Shown: positions 1 through 9,632 of the stretch, in pieces
Numbering within the stretch: the first letter of the stretch is position 1
Layout of the letters: each line of letters opens with the position of its first letter
NCBI GenBank assembly: GCA_021784205.1
Contig: JAJXTB010000024.1
Location: forward strand, 1 to 26,311
Direction: 5' to 3'
DNA length: 26,311 nucleotides
DNA from: Actinomycetes bacterium
GTDB taxonomy: Bacteria; Actinomycetota; Acidimicrobiia; Acidimicrobiales; RAAP-2
Program-made: the position numbers and the translations under genes
The notes under the pieces: model-generated
What the model was told of the DNA's origin: nothing
Databases searched by the model: none
Seen by the model: only the letters and a program-made list of their open reading frames with translations

Positions 1-24
1 TAGAAGAAAGCACACACAATCGTT

Positions 25-2112
25 ATGACCGCACGCGAATTCCCCCTCGAGAAGGTCCGCAACATCGGCATCATGGCCCACATCGACGCGGGCAAGACCA
101 CGACCACCGAGCGCATTCTCTACTACACGGGCAAGAACTACAAGATCGGCGAGGTCCACGAGGGCGCCGCCACCATGGACTGGATGGTCCAGGAACAAGA
201 GCGCGGCATCACCATCACCTCGGCCGCGACGACCTGTCACTGGAACGGGCACCGCATCAATATCATCGACACTCCCGGCCACGTTGACTTCACCGTCGAG
301 GTGGAGCGGTCACTTCGCGTGCTCGACGGCGCCGTTGCGGTCTTTGACGCCGTGGCCGGCGTGGAGCCCCAGACCGAGACGGTCTGGCGCCAGGCCAACA
401 AGTACAACGTGCCGCGCATCTGCTTCGTGAACAAGATGGACCGCATCGGCGCGGACTTCTTTCGCTGCGTGGACATGATCCGCGACCGTCTGGACTGCGT
501 GCCGGCCGTGCTGCAACTGCCCATCGGTGCCGAGTCCAACTACCAGGGCATCATCGACCTGACCACGATGTCGGCCACGATCTACCACGACGACAAGGGC
601 GAGCAGCTCGAGGTCATCGCGATCCCGGCCGAGTACCAGGAGCAGGCTGAGGAGTACCACTCCGCGCTGCTCGACGTGCTGACCACCTTCGACGACTCGT
701 TGATGGAGAAGGTCCTGGGCGAGGAGACCGTCACCCCGGCCGACATTCGACGCGCCCTGCGCGTGGGCACCCTCGAGGGGCACTGCGTGCCGATCCTCAA
801 CGGCTCGGCGTTCAAGAACAAGGGTGTGCAGCCCATGCTCGACGCGGTCGTGGACTTTCTGCCCTCGCCGGTGGACCTGCCGCCGACCCCGGGCACCAAG
901 CCGGGCAAGGACGAGGTCCTCGAGCGCAAGCCCGCCGACGACGCACCCTTCGCGGCGCTGGCCTTCAAGATCATGACCGACCCCTACGTCGGCAAGTTGA
1001 CCTACCTGCGCGTGTACTCGGGCACCCTGGAAAAGGGCGACACCGTCATCAACACGACCAAGGGCATGAAGAAGGAGCGTCTGGGACGGCTCCTGCTGAT
1101 GCACGCCAACAACCGCGAGGACCTCGACACGATTCGCACCGGCGACATCGTCGCCGCGGTGGGCCTCAAGCAGGTCACGACTGGTGACACCCTGTCCGAC
1201 CCCGACCACCCGATCCAGCTCGAGACCCTGACCTTCCCCGAGCCGGTCATCCACGTGGCCGTCGAGCCCAAGACCAAGGCCGACCAGGAGAAGCTGGGCA
1301 AGGCCCTCTACGCGCTCTCCGAGGAGGACCCGACCTTTCGCGTGCGCACCGACGAAGAGACCGGCCAGACGGTCATCTCGGGCATGGGCGAGCTGCACCT
1401 CGAGGTGCTGGTGGACCGCATGCTGCGCGAGTTCTCGGTCGACGCCAACGTGGGCAAGCCCCAGGTGGCCTATCGCGAGACCGTGCGCAAGAAGGTTGAG
1501 AAGGTCGAAGAGAAGTACGTGCGCCAGACCGGTGGTAAAGGTCAGTACGGCCACGTCGTGATCACCCTGGAGCCCACGGGTCCCGGCGGCGGCTACGAGT
1601 TCGTCGACGAGATCACCGGTGGTGTGATCCCCAAGGAGTACATCCAGCCGGTCAACCAGGGCATCACCGAGGCCCTCACCTCGGGCGTGCTCGCGGGATA
1701 CCCGGTCGTGGACGTGCGCGTTCGCCTAACCTTCGGCAGCTACCACGACGTGGACTCCTCGGAGATGGCCTTCAAGATCGCCGGCTCCATCGCGGTAAAG
1801 AAGGCCGCCCGCCTGGCCAATCCCGTGCTGCTCGAGCCCATCATGGCCGTCGAGGTCGTCACCCCCGAGGACTACATGGGTGACGTGATCGGCGACCTCT
1901 CCAGCCGACGCGGGCGCGTCGAGGGCATGGAGCAAAAGGGCAACAGCCAGGCAATACGGGCTCAGGTGCCCCTGGCCGACATGTTCGGCTACGCTACTGA
2001 CCTGCGGTCTCGCACCCAAGGGCGCGCGACCTACACCATGCAGTTCCATTCGTACGCAGAGGTACCTGACGCAATCGCTAAGGAGATTGTCGCCAAGGCC
2101 ACCGGCGCGTAG
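25..2112 (+). CDS. fusA: Elongation factor G
   Basis: GTPase that drives translocation of tRNA and mRNA on the ribosome and, with RRF, helps recycle it; cytosolic. The 695-residue protein has the usual length. The GTP-binding motifs are intact: P-loop AHIDAGKTT at 18-26, RGITI at 60-64, DTPGH at 82-86 and NKMD at 136-139. The remaining EF-G domains follow, including a GGKGQYGHV motif in domain IV. The ATG at 25 is preceded by a purine-rich AGAAGAAAG at 3-11. The first three bases of the window are TAG and could be the stop of an upstream rpsG, but this cannot be shown here. tuf follows after 111 bases, the usual str operon order. Confidence 0.99.
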   Translation: MTAREFPLEKVRNIGIMAHIDAGKTTTTERILYYTGKNYKIGEVHEGAATMDWMVQEQERGITITSAATTCHWNGHRINIIDTPGHVDFTVEVERSLRVLDGAVAVFDAVAGVEPQTETVWRQANKYNVPRICFVNKMDRIGADFFRCVDMIRDRLDCVPAVLQLPIGAESNYQGIIDLTTMSATIYHDDKGEQLEVIAIPAEYQEQAEEYHSALLDVLTTFDDSLMEKVLGEETVTPADIRRALRVGTLEGHCVPILNGSAFKNKGVQPMLDAVVDFLPSPVDLPPTPGTKPGKDEVLERKPADDAPFAALAFKIMTDPYVGKLTYLRVYSGTLEKGDTVINTTKGMKKERLGRLLLMHANNREDLDTIRTGDIVAAVGLKQVTTGDTLSDPDHPIQLETLTFPEPVIHVAVEPKTKADQEKLGKALYALSEEDPTFRVRTDEETGQTVISGMGELHLEVLVDRMLREFSVDANVGKPQVAYRETVRKKVEKVEEKYVRQTGGKGQYGHVVITLEPTGPGGGYEFVDEITGGVIPKEYIQPVNQGITEALTSGVLAGYPVVDVRVRLTFGSYHDVDSSEMAFKIAGSIAVKKAARLANPVLLEPIMAVEVVTPEDYMGDVIGDLSSRRGRVEGMEQKGNSQAIRAQVPLADMFGYATDLRSRTQGRATYTMQFHSYAEVPDAIAKEIVAKATGA

Positions 2113-2174
2113 GAAGTCGGGCAACCGGCACAACCAAGGTCCAAACCGTCGTCGGGGAGGGCCGAAAACAGCAC

Positions 2175-2197
2175 GGCGGACCCGCAGAGGGGCCGCC
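2175..2197 (+). promoter_or_regulatory. Hairpin in the fusA-tuf spacer
   Basis: Inverted repeat GGCGG-A-CCC, loop GCAGA, GGG-G-CCGCC, so eight base pairs around one A/G mismatch. It lies 26 bases before the tuf ATG and has no T-tract, so it is not a convincing terminator. It could shape the tuf leader or be an mRNA processing site. No TTG/TAnnnT promoter pair is visible in the 111-base spacer. Confidence 0.35.
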
Positions 2198-2223
2198 ACG
2201 AAAGAGAAAGTAAGTCCCCGACA

Positions 2224-3411
<1,188 letters not shown>

Positions 3412-3417
3412 TTCGCG

Positions 3418-3741
3418 ATGGCCGACAACCGTCAAATGATCCGCATCCGGCTGAAGGCCTTCGACCACGGCGTCCTGGACCAGTCCACCGCCAAGATCGT
3501 CCAGACCGTCGAGCGCACGAACGCGCGCGTGCAGGGCCCCGTGCCGCTGCCGACCGAGAAGCACCGCTACACGGTGGTTCGCGGCCCGCACAAGCACAAG
3601 GACTCGCGCGAGCACTTCGAGATGCGCGTGCACAAGCGCCTCTTGGACATCGTGGACCACTCGGCCAAGACGGTGGACTCGCTCCAGCGCCTGGACCTGC
3701 CCGCCGGCGTGGACATCGAGATCAAGATCCGCCAGAACTAG
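3418..3741 (+). CDS. rpsJ: 30S ribosomal protein S10
   Basis: Small-subunit protein of the 30S head, also NusE, which bridges NusG/NusB antitermination complexes to ribosomes. The 107-residue protein carries the conserved [10 protein letters not shown] start, a [16 protein letters not shown] region and an [10 protein letters not shown] end. It starts six bases after tuf with no clear Shine-Dalgarno sequence, which suggests translational coupling. Usually rpsJ leads the S10 operon directly into rplC. Here 223 non-coding bases with a hairpin and a promoter separate them, so rpsJ looks attached to the str transcript. Confidence 0.98.
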   Translation: MADNRQMIRIRLKAFDHGVLDQSTAKIVQTVERTNARVQGPVPLPTEKHRYTVVRGPHKHKDSREHFEMRVHKRLLDIVDHSAKTVDSLQRLDLPAGVDIEIKIRQN

Positions 3742-3749
3742 CCCCACTT

Positions 3750-3784
3750 CGGCCCCCGGGTGACTTTGCGTCGCCCGGGGGCCG
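3750..3784 (+). terminator. Strong hairpin after rpsJ, possible U-less terminator
   Basis: Near-perfect 15-base-pair stem: left arm 3750-3764, loop TTTGC at 3765-3769, right arm 3770-3784, with one T/G wobble at 3761/3773. The core is GGCCCCCGGG against CCCGGGGGCC. It starts nine bases after the rpsJ stop. There is no T-tract, so a classical intrinsic terminator is not supported. U-less hairpin terminators have been proposed in actinobacteria but are debated. It may equally be a partial terminator or 3' end stabiliser of the str transcript. Confidence 0.45.
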
Positions 3785-3795
3785 TGGTGTAGGGT
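3766..3795 (+). promoter_or_regulatory. Putative promoter of the rplC (S10) unit
   Basis: A -35-like TTGCGT at 3766-3771 and a -10-like TAGGGT at 3790-3795 are separated by 18 bases. This matches the housekeeping TTGnnn/TAnnnT pattern of actinobacteria and resembles the rplM and infA promoters in this window. Predicted start is near 3802, giving a leader of about 163 bases before rplC. The -35 lies in the loop and 3' arm of the post-rpsJ hairpin, so promoter and hairpin share DNA. Confidence 0.55.
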
Positions 3796-3832
3796 TGATA
3801 GCCCGCCGGTTGTGGGGTGCGGGTAACCGCAA

Positions 3833-3943
3833 GAACAAATGATGTGTTCAGTTGCCTACGGGAACGCTGAACCGAACCAGTCGAGCGCTCCGTTCGGGTC
3901 ACTGGCCCGGCGGAGCGTCCGTGTGTCGGCACTCGACGCACGG
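3833..3943 (+). promoter_or_regulatory. Structured 5' leader of rplC, candidate autoregulatory RNA
   Basis: Three consecutive stem-loops are visible. (1) GAACA/TGTTC at 3833-3837 and 3845-3849. (2) CGCTCCG 3886-3892 with CGGAGCG 3911-3917, enclosing CGGG 3895-3898 with CCCG 3906-3909. (3) A 10-pair stem 3919-3928 with 3934-3943, loop GCACT, one G/U. The last stem ends seven bases before the AGAGAGAGG ribosome site at 3951-3959. In Escherichia coli the S10 leader binds L4 to repress the operon, and rplD lies in this unit. A similar role here is inference only. Confidence 0.45.
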
Positions 3944-3964
3944 ACAGTACAGAGAGAGGCAAAC

Positions 3965-4624
3965 GTGGCGACCAAAGCGATCGTCGGCGAGAAGGTGGGC
4001 ATGACCCAGGTCTGGGACGACCAGCAACGGGCCATACCGGTGACGGTGGTACGCGTCAGCCCCGCGCGCGTCGTCCAGGTGAAGACCCCGGAGAAGGAGG
4101 GCTACTCGGCCCTCCAGGTGACCTGGGGGACCCGTCGGACCTCGACCCTGACCAAGCCCGAGCTAGGGCACTTCGAGAAGGCCGGCGTCGCGCCGGGCAC
4201 CAAGCTCGTCGAGCTGCGCATCGACGACGTCTCGGGATACTCCGTCGGCCAGGAGATCGCCGTCGACACCCTGGTCAAGGGCGAGATGATCGACGCCACG
4301 GCCCTGTCCAAGGGCAAGGGCTTCGCCGGTGGCATGAAGCGCCACAACTTCTCCGGTCAGGGCGCGGCCCACGGTAACCACAAGCACCACCGCGCTCCGG
4401 GCTCGGTGGGGGCCTGCTCCACGCCGGGTCGCGTGTTCAAGGGCACGCGCATGGCCGGTCGCATGGGTGGCGGCCAGGTCACCACGACCAACCTCGAAGT
4501 CATCGGCGTCGACGCCGAGCGCAACCTCGTGCTCGTCAAGGGCGCCGTCCCCGGCCCGCGTGGCGGCGTCGTCGTCCTGCGCACGTCGGTCAAGAACCCG
4601 ATGAAGGCAGGAGGTAGCCGATGA
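3965..4624 (+). CDS. rplC: 50S ribosomal protein L3
   Basis: Early-assembling 50S protein that reaches toward the peptidyl transferase centre. The 219-residue protein starts KAIVGEKVGMTQVWDD and contains SKGKGFAGGMKRH and the APGSVGACSTPGRVFKG loop. I chose GTG 3965 because AGAGAGAGG lies five bases upstream and the product then begins where the family does. An in-frame ATG at 3839 would add 42 unrelated residues and cover the leader structures. The glutamine that PrmB methylates in E. coli (in NQTPG) is a serine here (CSTPG). The stop overlaps rplD by four bases. Confidence 0.97.
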   Translation: MATKAIVGEKVGMTQVWDDQQRAIPVTVVRVSPARVVQVKTPEKEGYSALQVTWGTRRTSTLTKPELGHFEKAGVAPGTKLVELRIDDVSGYSVGQEIAVDTLVKGEMIDATALSKGKGFAGGMKRHNFSGQGAAHGNHKHHRAPGSVGACSTPGRVFKGTRMAGRMGGGQVTTTNLEVIGVDAERNLVLVKGAVPGPRGGVVVLRTSVKNPMKAGGSR

Positions 4625-5301
4625 GCGAGGTCGCAACCCTTCGTGGTCCGGTGAAGAAGGACCGTCCGGCCCCGCAGCAGCGCTCCGTCGAGCGCAAGAG
4701 CCTCGACGGCACCGTGCTCTCCACCGTGGCTCTTGAGCCCGCCTACTTCGGCATCGAGCCGCACATGGCCGTGCTGCACCAGGTCGTCAAGGCCCAGCTG
4801 GCCGCGCGTCGCGCCGGCACCCAGTCGACCAAGACCCGCAAGGAAGTCAGCGGTGGCGGCAAGAAGCCCTTCAACCAGAAGGGCACCGGCGGCGCCCGTC
4901 AGGGCACCATCCGCGCGCCGCACTACCCGGGCGGTGGCATCGCGCTCGGGCCCAAGCCGCGCAAGTACGACCAGAAGACGCCCAAGAAGATGATCCGCCT
5001 GGCGCTCTACTCGGCGCTGTCGGACCGCGCCAGCGAGTCGCGCGTGGCCCTCATCGACGGATTTAGCACATGGAGCGAGCCGCGCACCAAGAACGCCCTG
5101 GCCGCCCTCGCCGCCCTGGGCCTCGAGGGCAAGGTCCTCGTGGTGCTCTCGCGCGACGACGCGGTCGCCTACTTCTCGTTCAACAACCTGGACAACGTAA
5201 AGACGATTGACGCCGGCGAGCTCAACGCCTACGACGTCCTCGAGTCCGACTGGGTCCTCTTCACCGACGAGACCCTGCCGGTCGCCAAGGAGAGCAACTG
5301 A
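4621..5301 (+). CDS. rplD: 50S ribosomal protein L4
   Basis: 50S protein whose extended loop lines the nascent-peptide exit tunnel; in E. coli it also represses its own operon. The 226-residue protein has a short divergent N-terminus (about 24 residues), then the L4 fold with the loop rich in basic and glycine residues at about 77-125 (GGGKKPFNQKGTGGARQG, then GPKPRKY). The globular domain ends in an acidic stretch near TDETLPVAKESN. ATG overlaps the rplC stop (ATGA), and AGGAGG at 4609-4614 is ideally placed. It is a natural candidate regulator of the folded leader before rplC. Confidence 0.98.
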   Translation: MSEVATLRGPVKKDRPAPQQRSVERKSLDGTVLSTVALEPAYFGIEPHMAVLHQVVKAQLAARRAGTQSTKTRKEVSGGGKKPFNQKGTGGARQGTIRAPHYPGGGIALGPKPRKYDQKTPKKMIRLALYSALSDRASESRVALIDGFSTWSEPRTKNALAALAALGLEGKVLVVLSRDDAVAYFSFNNLDNVKTIDAGELNAYDVLESDWVLFTDETLPVAKESN

Positions 5302-5591
5302 TGCGTGACGCGATGAGCATCCTCATCCGACCGGTCGTCTCGGAGAAGACCTACGACCTGATGGAGCGGGGCACCTACGTCTTCGAGATCGACCCGCGGG
5401 CCACCAAGGTCGACGTGCGCAACGCCGTCGAGCAGGCCTTCAACGTCAAGGTCGTCAACGTGAACACCCTGAACCGTCAGGGCAAGTCGACGCGCAACGC
5501 GCGCACCGGCGTCGTCGGACGTCGCCCCGGCTCCAAGCGTGCCTTCGTCACGCTGCGCGCGGGCGACACGATCAACCTCTTCGAGAACTAA
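5301..5591 (+). CDS. rplW: 50S ribosomal protein L23
   Basis: 50S protein at the exit of the peptide tunnel, the docking site for trigger factor and SRP. The 96-residue protein shows the family pattern: [32 protein letters not shown] and a C-terminal [12 protein letters not shown] 5301 shares its A with the rplD stop (TGATG), and AAGGAG at 5287-5292 gives good spacing. A second ATG at 5313 is possible and would remove four residues. Confidence 0.97.
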   Translation: MRDAMSILIRPVVSEKTYDLMERGTYVFEIDPRATKVDVRNAVEQAFNVKVVNVNTLNRQGKSTRNARTGVVGRRPGSKRAFVTLRAGDTINLFEN

Positions 5592-5599
5592 GGACTGCC

Positions 5600-6433
5600 A
5601 TGGCCCTGCGCAATCGCAAACCCACGAGCCCCGGTCGCCGGTTTCAGAGCGTCTCGGACTTCGCCGAGATCACCAAGGACCGCCCCGAGAAGTCGCTGCT
5701 CGCGCCCAAGCCCAAGACCGGCGGTCGCAACGCCTACGGTCGCAAGACGTCGCGCCACCGCGGCGGCGGCCACAAGCAGCAGTACCGCATCATCGACTTC
5801 AAGCGCAACAAGGACGCCGTGCCGGCCAAGGTCGCGGCCATCGAGTACGACCCCAACCGGACGTGCCGCATCGCCCTCTTGCACTACGCCGACGGTGAGA
5901 AGCGCTACATCATCGCCCCGGCCGGCCTGAAGGTCGGCGACGTCGTCGAGTCGGGCCCCAAGGCCGACATCCGCACGGGCAACGCCCTGCCGATGCGCTT
6001 CATCCCCACCGGTTCGACCGTGCACAACGTCGAGCTGCGCCCCGGCGGCGGCGCCAAGATGGCCCGTAGCGCCGGCATGAGTGTCCAGCTCGTGGCCAAG
6101 GACGGCGGATTCGCCACCCTGCGACTGCCCTCGACCGAGATGCGCCGCGTGCCGATCGACTGCCGCGCGACGCTGGGCACGGTGGGCAACTCCGAGCACG
6201 AGCTCATCAAGATCGGAAAGGCCGGCCGCAACCGCTGGAAGGGCGTTCGCCCCCAGACGCGCGGCGTGGCCATGAACCCCGTCGACCACCCCCTGGGTGG
6301 CGGTGAGGGCAAGACCTCCGGTGGCCGCCACCCGGTCTCGCCCTGGGGACAGCCCGAGGGCCGTACGCGCCTGCCCAAGGCGTCGGACGCACTCATTATT
6401 CGTCGTCGCCGCGGACGCGGCTCGCGGAGGTAG
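5600..6433 (+). CDS. rplB: 50S ribosomal protein L2
   Basis: Core 50S protein needed for subunit association and peptidyl transferase function. The 277-residue length is standard. Visible signatures are [17 protein letters not shown] near 47-63, [14 protein letters not shown] near 156-169 and [12 protein letters not shown], with H230 equivalent to the functionally important E. coli H229. The C-terminus is strongly basic. It starts eight bases after rplW with AAGGA overlapping the rplW stop. Confidence 0.98.
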   Translation: MALRNRKPTSPGRRFQSVSDFAEITKDRPEKSLLAPKPKTGGRNAYGRKTSRHRGGGHKQQYRIIDFKRNKDAVPAKVAAIEYDPNRTCRIALLHYADGEKRYIIAPAGLKVGDVVESGPKADIRTGNALPMRFIPTGSTVHNVELRPGGGAKMARSAGMSVQLVAKDGGFATLRLPSTEMRRVPIDCRATLGTVGNSEHELIKIGKAGRNRWKGVRPQTRGVAMNPVDHPLGGGEGKTSGGRHPVSPWGQPEGRTRLPKASDALIIRRRRGRGSRR

Positions 6434-6440
6434 GTAGACC

Positions 6441-6719
6441 ATGTCACGCAGCCTGAAGAAGGGCCCCTTCATCGACAGCCACCTTCTCAAGAAGGTGGAC
6501 GCGATGAACGCGGCCAACGAGAAGAAGGTCATCAAGACCTGGAGCCGTCGCTCGACGGTGATCCCGGACATGGTGGGCCACACCTTCGCCGTGCACGACG
6601 GGCGCCGGCACGTTCCGGTCTTCGTCAACGAGTCCATGGTCGGCCACAAGCTGGGCGAGTTCGCGCCCACGCGCACCTTCAAGTTCCACGCCGGCCAGGA
6701 AAAGACGGGGAGGCGCTAA
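6441..6719 (+). CDS. rpsS: 30S ribosomal protein S19
   Basis: Protein of the 30S head that pairs with S13 and contacts tRNA and the intersubunit bridges. The 92-residue protein has the expected [11 protein letters not shown] start, [21 protein letters not shown] centre and [16 protein letters not shown] end. It lies seven bases after rplB. Its TAA stop shares an A with the rplV start, so the two are probably translationally coupled. Confidence 0.98.
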   Translation: MSRSLKKGPFIDSHLLKKVDAMNAANEKKVIKTWSRRSTVIPDMVGHTFAVHDGRRHVPVFVNESMVGHKLGEFAPTRTFKFHAGQEKTGRR

Positions 6720-7402
6720 TGACCGGTCCCAAGACCAACGAGCGCCCGGGCACACGCGCCACACTGCGCGGCTATCACATGTCCGCGAGCAAGGCCCGCG
6801 TCGTGCTCAACCTCATTCGCGGCGAGGACGTGACGACGGCCCGCGAGATCCTCGCGGGCACGACCCGCGAGGCCGCCGACGTCATCGGCAAGGTGCTGGC
6901 CTCGGCGATCGCCAACGCCGTCAGCAACGACGAGATGTCCGCCGACGAGCTCTACGTCTCGGCCTGCTACGCCGACGAGGGCGTCACCATGAAGCGCTTC
7001 ACGCCGCGCGCGCGAGGCCGCGCCGGCAAGATCCGCAAGCGTTCGTGCCACATCACTGTGATCGTCTCGCGACTTGACGACGAGCGCCTGGGAGTCCTTC
7101 GGGCCGCCCGCAGCGCGCAGGCCGCCGCGTCGCGCACGCGCCGCGTGGCCTCCTCGCGCCGCCGCGCCGACCAGACCGCGAGCCTGAACTCGCGCGAGAC
7201 CCGCGCGGCCCAGGCCGAGGCCGAGGCCGCCGAGGCACTGGCCCTCGAGGCCGAGAACACCGAGATCGCCCCCGAGGTCGAGCTCGAGGCGGATCAGGTC
7301 GTGACCGACGAGACGGTCAGCGCGCAAGAGACGGACGTGGCCGAGTCGGTCGCGACTGACGAGACGGTGTCCGACGACGCCACTGAGGAGACGGACAAGT
7401 AA
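6719..7402 (+). CDS. rplV: 50S ribosomal protein L22 with long C-terminal tail
   Basis: L22 contributes a beta-hairpin to the peptide exit tunnel. Residues 1-119 are a normal L22 core, with [15 protein letters not shown], the [21 protein letters not shown] hairpin and a VIVSRL end. A tail of about 108 residues follows. Residues 125-160 are Ala/Arg/Ser-rich. The rest is Ala/Glu-rich and then strongly acidic, with two TDETVS copies, and probably disordered. At 227 residues it is about twice the usual size. The reading frame stays open to the overlapping rpsC start, so this is not a frameshift artefact. Confidence 0.96.
   Translation: MTGPKTNERPGTRATLRGYHMSASKARVVLNLIRGEDVTTAREILAGTTREAADVIGKVLASAIANAVSNDEMSADELYVSACYADEGVTMKRFTPRARGRAGKIRKRSCHITVIVSRLDDERLGVLRAARSAQAAASRTRRVASSRRRADQTASLNSRETRAAQAEAEAAEALALEAENTEIAPEVELEADQVVTDETVSAQETDVAESVATDETVSDDATEETDK
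7303..7368 (+). repeat. Two copies of a 15-base TDETV-coding repeat, third copy at rpsQ start
   Basis: GACYGACGAGACGGT occurs at 7303-7317 (C at the variable base) and 7354-7368 (T). The T form recurs exactly at 8991-9005, over the start of rpsQ. All three are read in the frame giving Thr-Asp-Glu-Thr-Val. The first two lie in the acidic L22 tail, the third encodes residues 2-6 of S17. The pattern suggests local duplication or shared selection for an acidic peptide; chance is not excluded. Confidence 0.6.
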
Positions 7403-8316
7403 TGGGCCAGAAGGTAAATCCCTACGGGTTCCGACTCGGCATCACGACGGACTGGAAGTCGCGCTGGTTCAAGGAGCGCGGCTACAAGGACCTCGTCATC
7501 GAGGACTGGAAGATTCGCGACTACCTGACGCGTCAGCTCGAGAGCGCGGCCGTGAGCCGCATCGAGATCGAGCGCAACTCGGACCGCATCCGCGTGGACA
7601 TCCACACGGCGCGTCCCGGGATCGTCATCGGACGCCGCGGCGGCGAGGCCGAGCGCCTGAAGAAGGAGCTCGAGCGCATCACCGGTCAGAAGAACAAGAT
7701 CTCCCTCAACATCCAGGAGATCAAGCAGCCCGAGCTCGACGCCGCGTTGATCGCCCAGGGGATCTGCGATCAGCTGCTGCGTCGCGTGGCGTTTCGCCGC
7801 GCGATGAAGCGCGGAATCCAGACCGTCCAAAAGGCCGGGGCCCTGGGTGTGCGCATCCAGGCGTCCGGCCGTCTCGGCGGCGCGGAGATGTCGCGTCGCG
7901 AGTCGTACCACGAGGGTCGTGTGCCGTTGCACACCCTGCGCGCCGACATCGACTACGGATTCCGCGAGGCGCGCACCAACACCGGGCGCATTGGCGTGAA
8001 GGTCTGGATCTACAAGGGCGACATTCTGCCCTACCAGCTCACCAACGACGAGAAGATCGTGCGCGAGGCCGCCATGGCGGCCGGCGACGCGGTCCCCGCC
8101 GCGGGAGCGGCCCCCAAGGGCGTCGTGCGTGCCGGCGGTGGCCGTCGCCGCGTCGAGGCCAGCGCCGAGGACGTCGAAGTTGCGGGCGTGGCTCCGGCCG
8201 ACCTGCTCGCCGCGACCGAGGACGTCGAGAAGCGCCTCAGTGTCGAAGAGGAGATCGAGCGTCGCACGACGCAAGATCACACCGACACGCCCCACTTCCG
8301 AAAGGACGTTGAGTAG
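7402..8316 (+). CDS. rpsC: 30S ribosomal protein S3, extended C-terminus
   Basis: Protein of the mRNA entry tunnel with helicase activity on mRNA. It starts [14 protein letters not shown]. The KH domain carries [10 protein letters not shown] near 73-82, and the C-terminal domain ends with [14 protein letters not shown] at about 199-212. At least 75 further residues follow: a Gly/Ala-rich linker, [14 protein letters not shown], then a charged stretch [12 protein letters not shown]. The total of 304 residues is above the 210-275 common for S3. The start codon overlaps the rplV stop by one base. Confidence 0.97.
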   Translation: MGQKVNPYGFRLGITTDWKSRWFKERGYKDLVIEDWKIRDYLTRQLESAAVSRIEIERNSDRIRVDIHTARPGIVIGRRGGEAERLKKELERITGQKNKISLNIQEIKQPELDAALIAQGICDQLLRRVAFRRAMKRGIQTVQKAGALGVRIQASGRLGGAEMSRRESYHEGRVPLHTLRADIDYGFREARTNTGRIGVKVWIYKGDILPYQLTNDEKIVREAAMAAGDAVPAAGAAPKGVVRAGGGRRRVEASAEDVEVAGVAPADLLAATEDVEKRLSVEEEIERRTTQDHTDTPHFRKDVE

Positions 8317-8318
8317 TC

Positions 8319-8756
8319 ATGTTGATGCCCCGCAAGGTAAAGCACCGCAAGCAGCAGCGCGGACGGATGGCCGGGATGGCCAAGGGCGGCACCGAGCTGT
8401 CCTTCGGTGACTTCGGCATCCAGGCCCTCGAGGCCGGCTGGATCACCGCTCGCCAGATCGAGGCGGCCCGTATCGCCATGACCCGCCACGTCAAGCGCGG
8501 CGGCAAGGTGTGGATCCGCGTCTTCCCGGACAAGCCCGTGACCCAGAAGCCCGCCGAGACCCGCATGGGTTCGGGCAAGGGCAACCCCGAGTTCTGGGTC
8601 GCCGTGGTCAAGCCCGGCCGCGTGCTCTTCGAGCTCGGCGGTGTGGACGAGTCCCTGGCGCGCGCCGCCATGGAGCGCGCCATCCAGAAGCTGCCCATCA
8701 AGGCGAAGTTCGTCGTGCGTCCCGGGACCCACGGCACCCCGGAGGTGACGATCTAA
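8319..8756 (+). CDS. rplP: 50S ribosomal protein L16
   Basis: 50S protein that helps position tRNA in the A site and completes the central protuberance. The 145-residue protein has the usual [15 protein letters not shown] start, [12 protein letters not shown] and the [17 protein letters not shown] loop. ATG 8319 is preferred because the family begins ML; ATG 8325 is also possible. It lies two bases after rpsC and its TAA overlaps the rpmC start. Confidence 0.98.
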   Translation: MLMPRKVKHRKQQRGRMAGMAKGGTELSFGDFGIQALEAGWITARQIEAARIAMTRHVKRGGKVWIRVFPDKPVTQKPAETRMGSGKGNPEFWVAVVKPGRVLFELGGVDESLARAAMERAIQKLPIKAKFVVRPGTHGTPEVTI

Positions 8757-8989
8757 TGGCCAAGACCAGAGAGCGCGTGGCGGAGATGCGCCTGCTCGGC
8801 GACCAGGAGCTGGTCGAGCGCCTGAGCGAGGCTCGCCGCGAGCTGTTCAACCTTCGTTTCCAGCTGGCCACCGGTCAGCTCGACAACTCCGCACGCTTGG
8901 CGTCGGCGCGCCGCGACATCGCGCGCCTGTCGACCTTCGTGCGCGAACGTGAGATTGCGGCCGCCGAGGCCGCGGAAGAGAGTGAGTGA
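8756..8989 (+). CDS. rpmC: 50S ribosomal protein L29
   Basis: Small helical 50S protein next to L23 at the tunnel exit, part of the trigger factor docking area. The 77 residues contain [20 protein letters not shown], the family signature, and end in an Ala/Glu-rich acidic tail ([12 protein letters not shown]). ATG 8756 overlaps the rplP stop by one base and its TGA overlaps the rpsQ ATG by one base. Confidence 0.97.
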   Translation: MAKTRERVAEMRLLGDQELVERLSEARRELFNLRFQLATGQLDNSARLASARRDIARLSTFVREREIAAAEAAEESE

Positions 8990-9267
8990 TGACTGACGAG
9001 ACGGTTGAGACCGTGCGTGAGAATCCCCGCAAGGTTCGCGAGGGCATCGTGATCTCCGACAAGATGGCGTCCACCGTCGTGGTGGCGGTCAACGAGCGCG
9101 TGAGCCACCCCCGCTACGGCAAGACGGTTCAGCGCACCAAGAAGCTCTACGCCCACGACGAGAAGAACGAGGCCAAGGTCGGCGACCGCGTGCGCGTGGT
9201 TGAGACCCGCCCCCTCTCGAAGCTCAAGCGCTGGCGCCTGACCGACATTGTGGAGCGTGCACGATGA
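8989..9267 (+). CDS. rpsQ: 30S ribosomal protein S17
   Basis: Primary 16S rRNA-binding protein of the 30S body. The 92-residue product has a short acidic N-terminal extension ([15 protein letters not shown]) before the S17 fold: [32 protein letters not shown] and [21 protein letters not shown] 8989 shares its A with the rpmC stop; the GTG directly before it is less likely. The first codons repeat the 15-base element seen twice in the L22 tail. The stop overlaps rplN by four bases. Confidence 0.97.
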   Translation: MTDETVETVRENPRKVREGIVISDKMASTVVVAVNERVSHPRYGKTVQRTKKLYAHDEKNEAKVGDRVRVVETRPLSKLKRWRLTDIVERAR

Positions 9268-9632
9268 TCCAGCAGGAATCGCGACTCAAGGTCGCCGACA
9301 ACAGCGGCGCGAAGGAGGTGCTGTGCATTCGCGTGCTCGGCGGCTCGCGTCGCCGCTACGCGTCGATCGGTGACGTCTTCATCGCCACGGTGAAGGACGC
9401 CATTCCCGGCGCCGCCGTGAAGAAGGGAGACGTCGTGCGCTGCGTCGTCGTGCGCACGGCCAAGGAGAAGCGTCGCCCCGACGGCTCCTACATCAAGTTC
9501 GACGAGAACGCCGCCGTGCTGATTAACGACCAGCTCCAGCCGCGCGGCACGCGCATCTTCGGCCCCGTGGGCCGCGAGCTGCGCGACAAGAAGTTCATGC
9601 GCATCATTTCGCTGGCGCCGGAGGTGTTGTAA
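9264..9632 (+). CDS. rplN: 50S ribosomal protein L14
   Basis: 50S protein at the subunit interface forming bridges to 16S rRNA and the site for the silencing factor RsfS. The 122 residues match the family throughout: [49 protein letters not shown] and [13 protein letters not shown]. It overlaps rpsQ (ATGA) and shares one base with rplX. Confidence 0.98.
   Translation: MIQQESRLKVADNSGAKEVLCIRVLGGSRRRYASIGDVFIATVKDAIPGAAVKKGDVVRCVVVRTAKEKRRPDGSYIKFDENAAVLINDQLQPRGTRIFGPVGRELRDKKFMRIISLAPEVL

Noticed and set aside
310..1554. Long minus-strand open frames over fusA, tuf and other ribosomal genes
   Set aside because: They are antisense shadows caused by high third-position GC. Products are His/Val/Leu/Arg-rich with no family features, and the sense genes are certain.
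3839..3964. In-frame ATG at 3839 that would extend L3 by 42 residues
   Set aside because: The extension has no L3-like sequence, overlaps the stem-loops and lacks a ribosome site; GTG 3965 has AGAGAGAGG five bases upstream.
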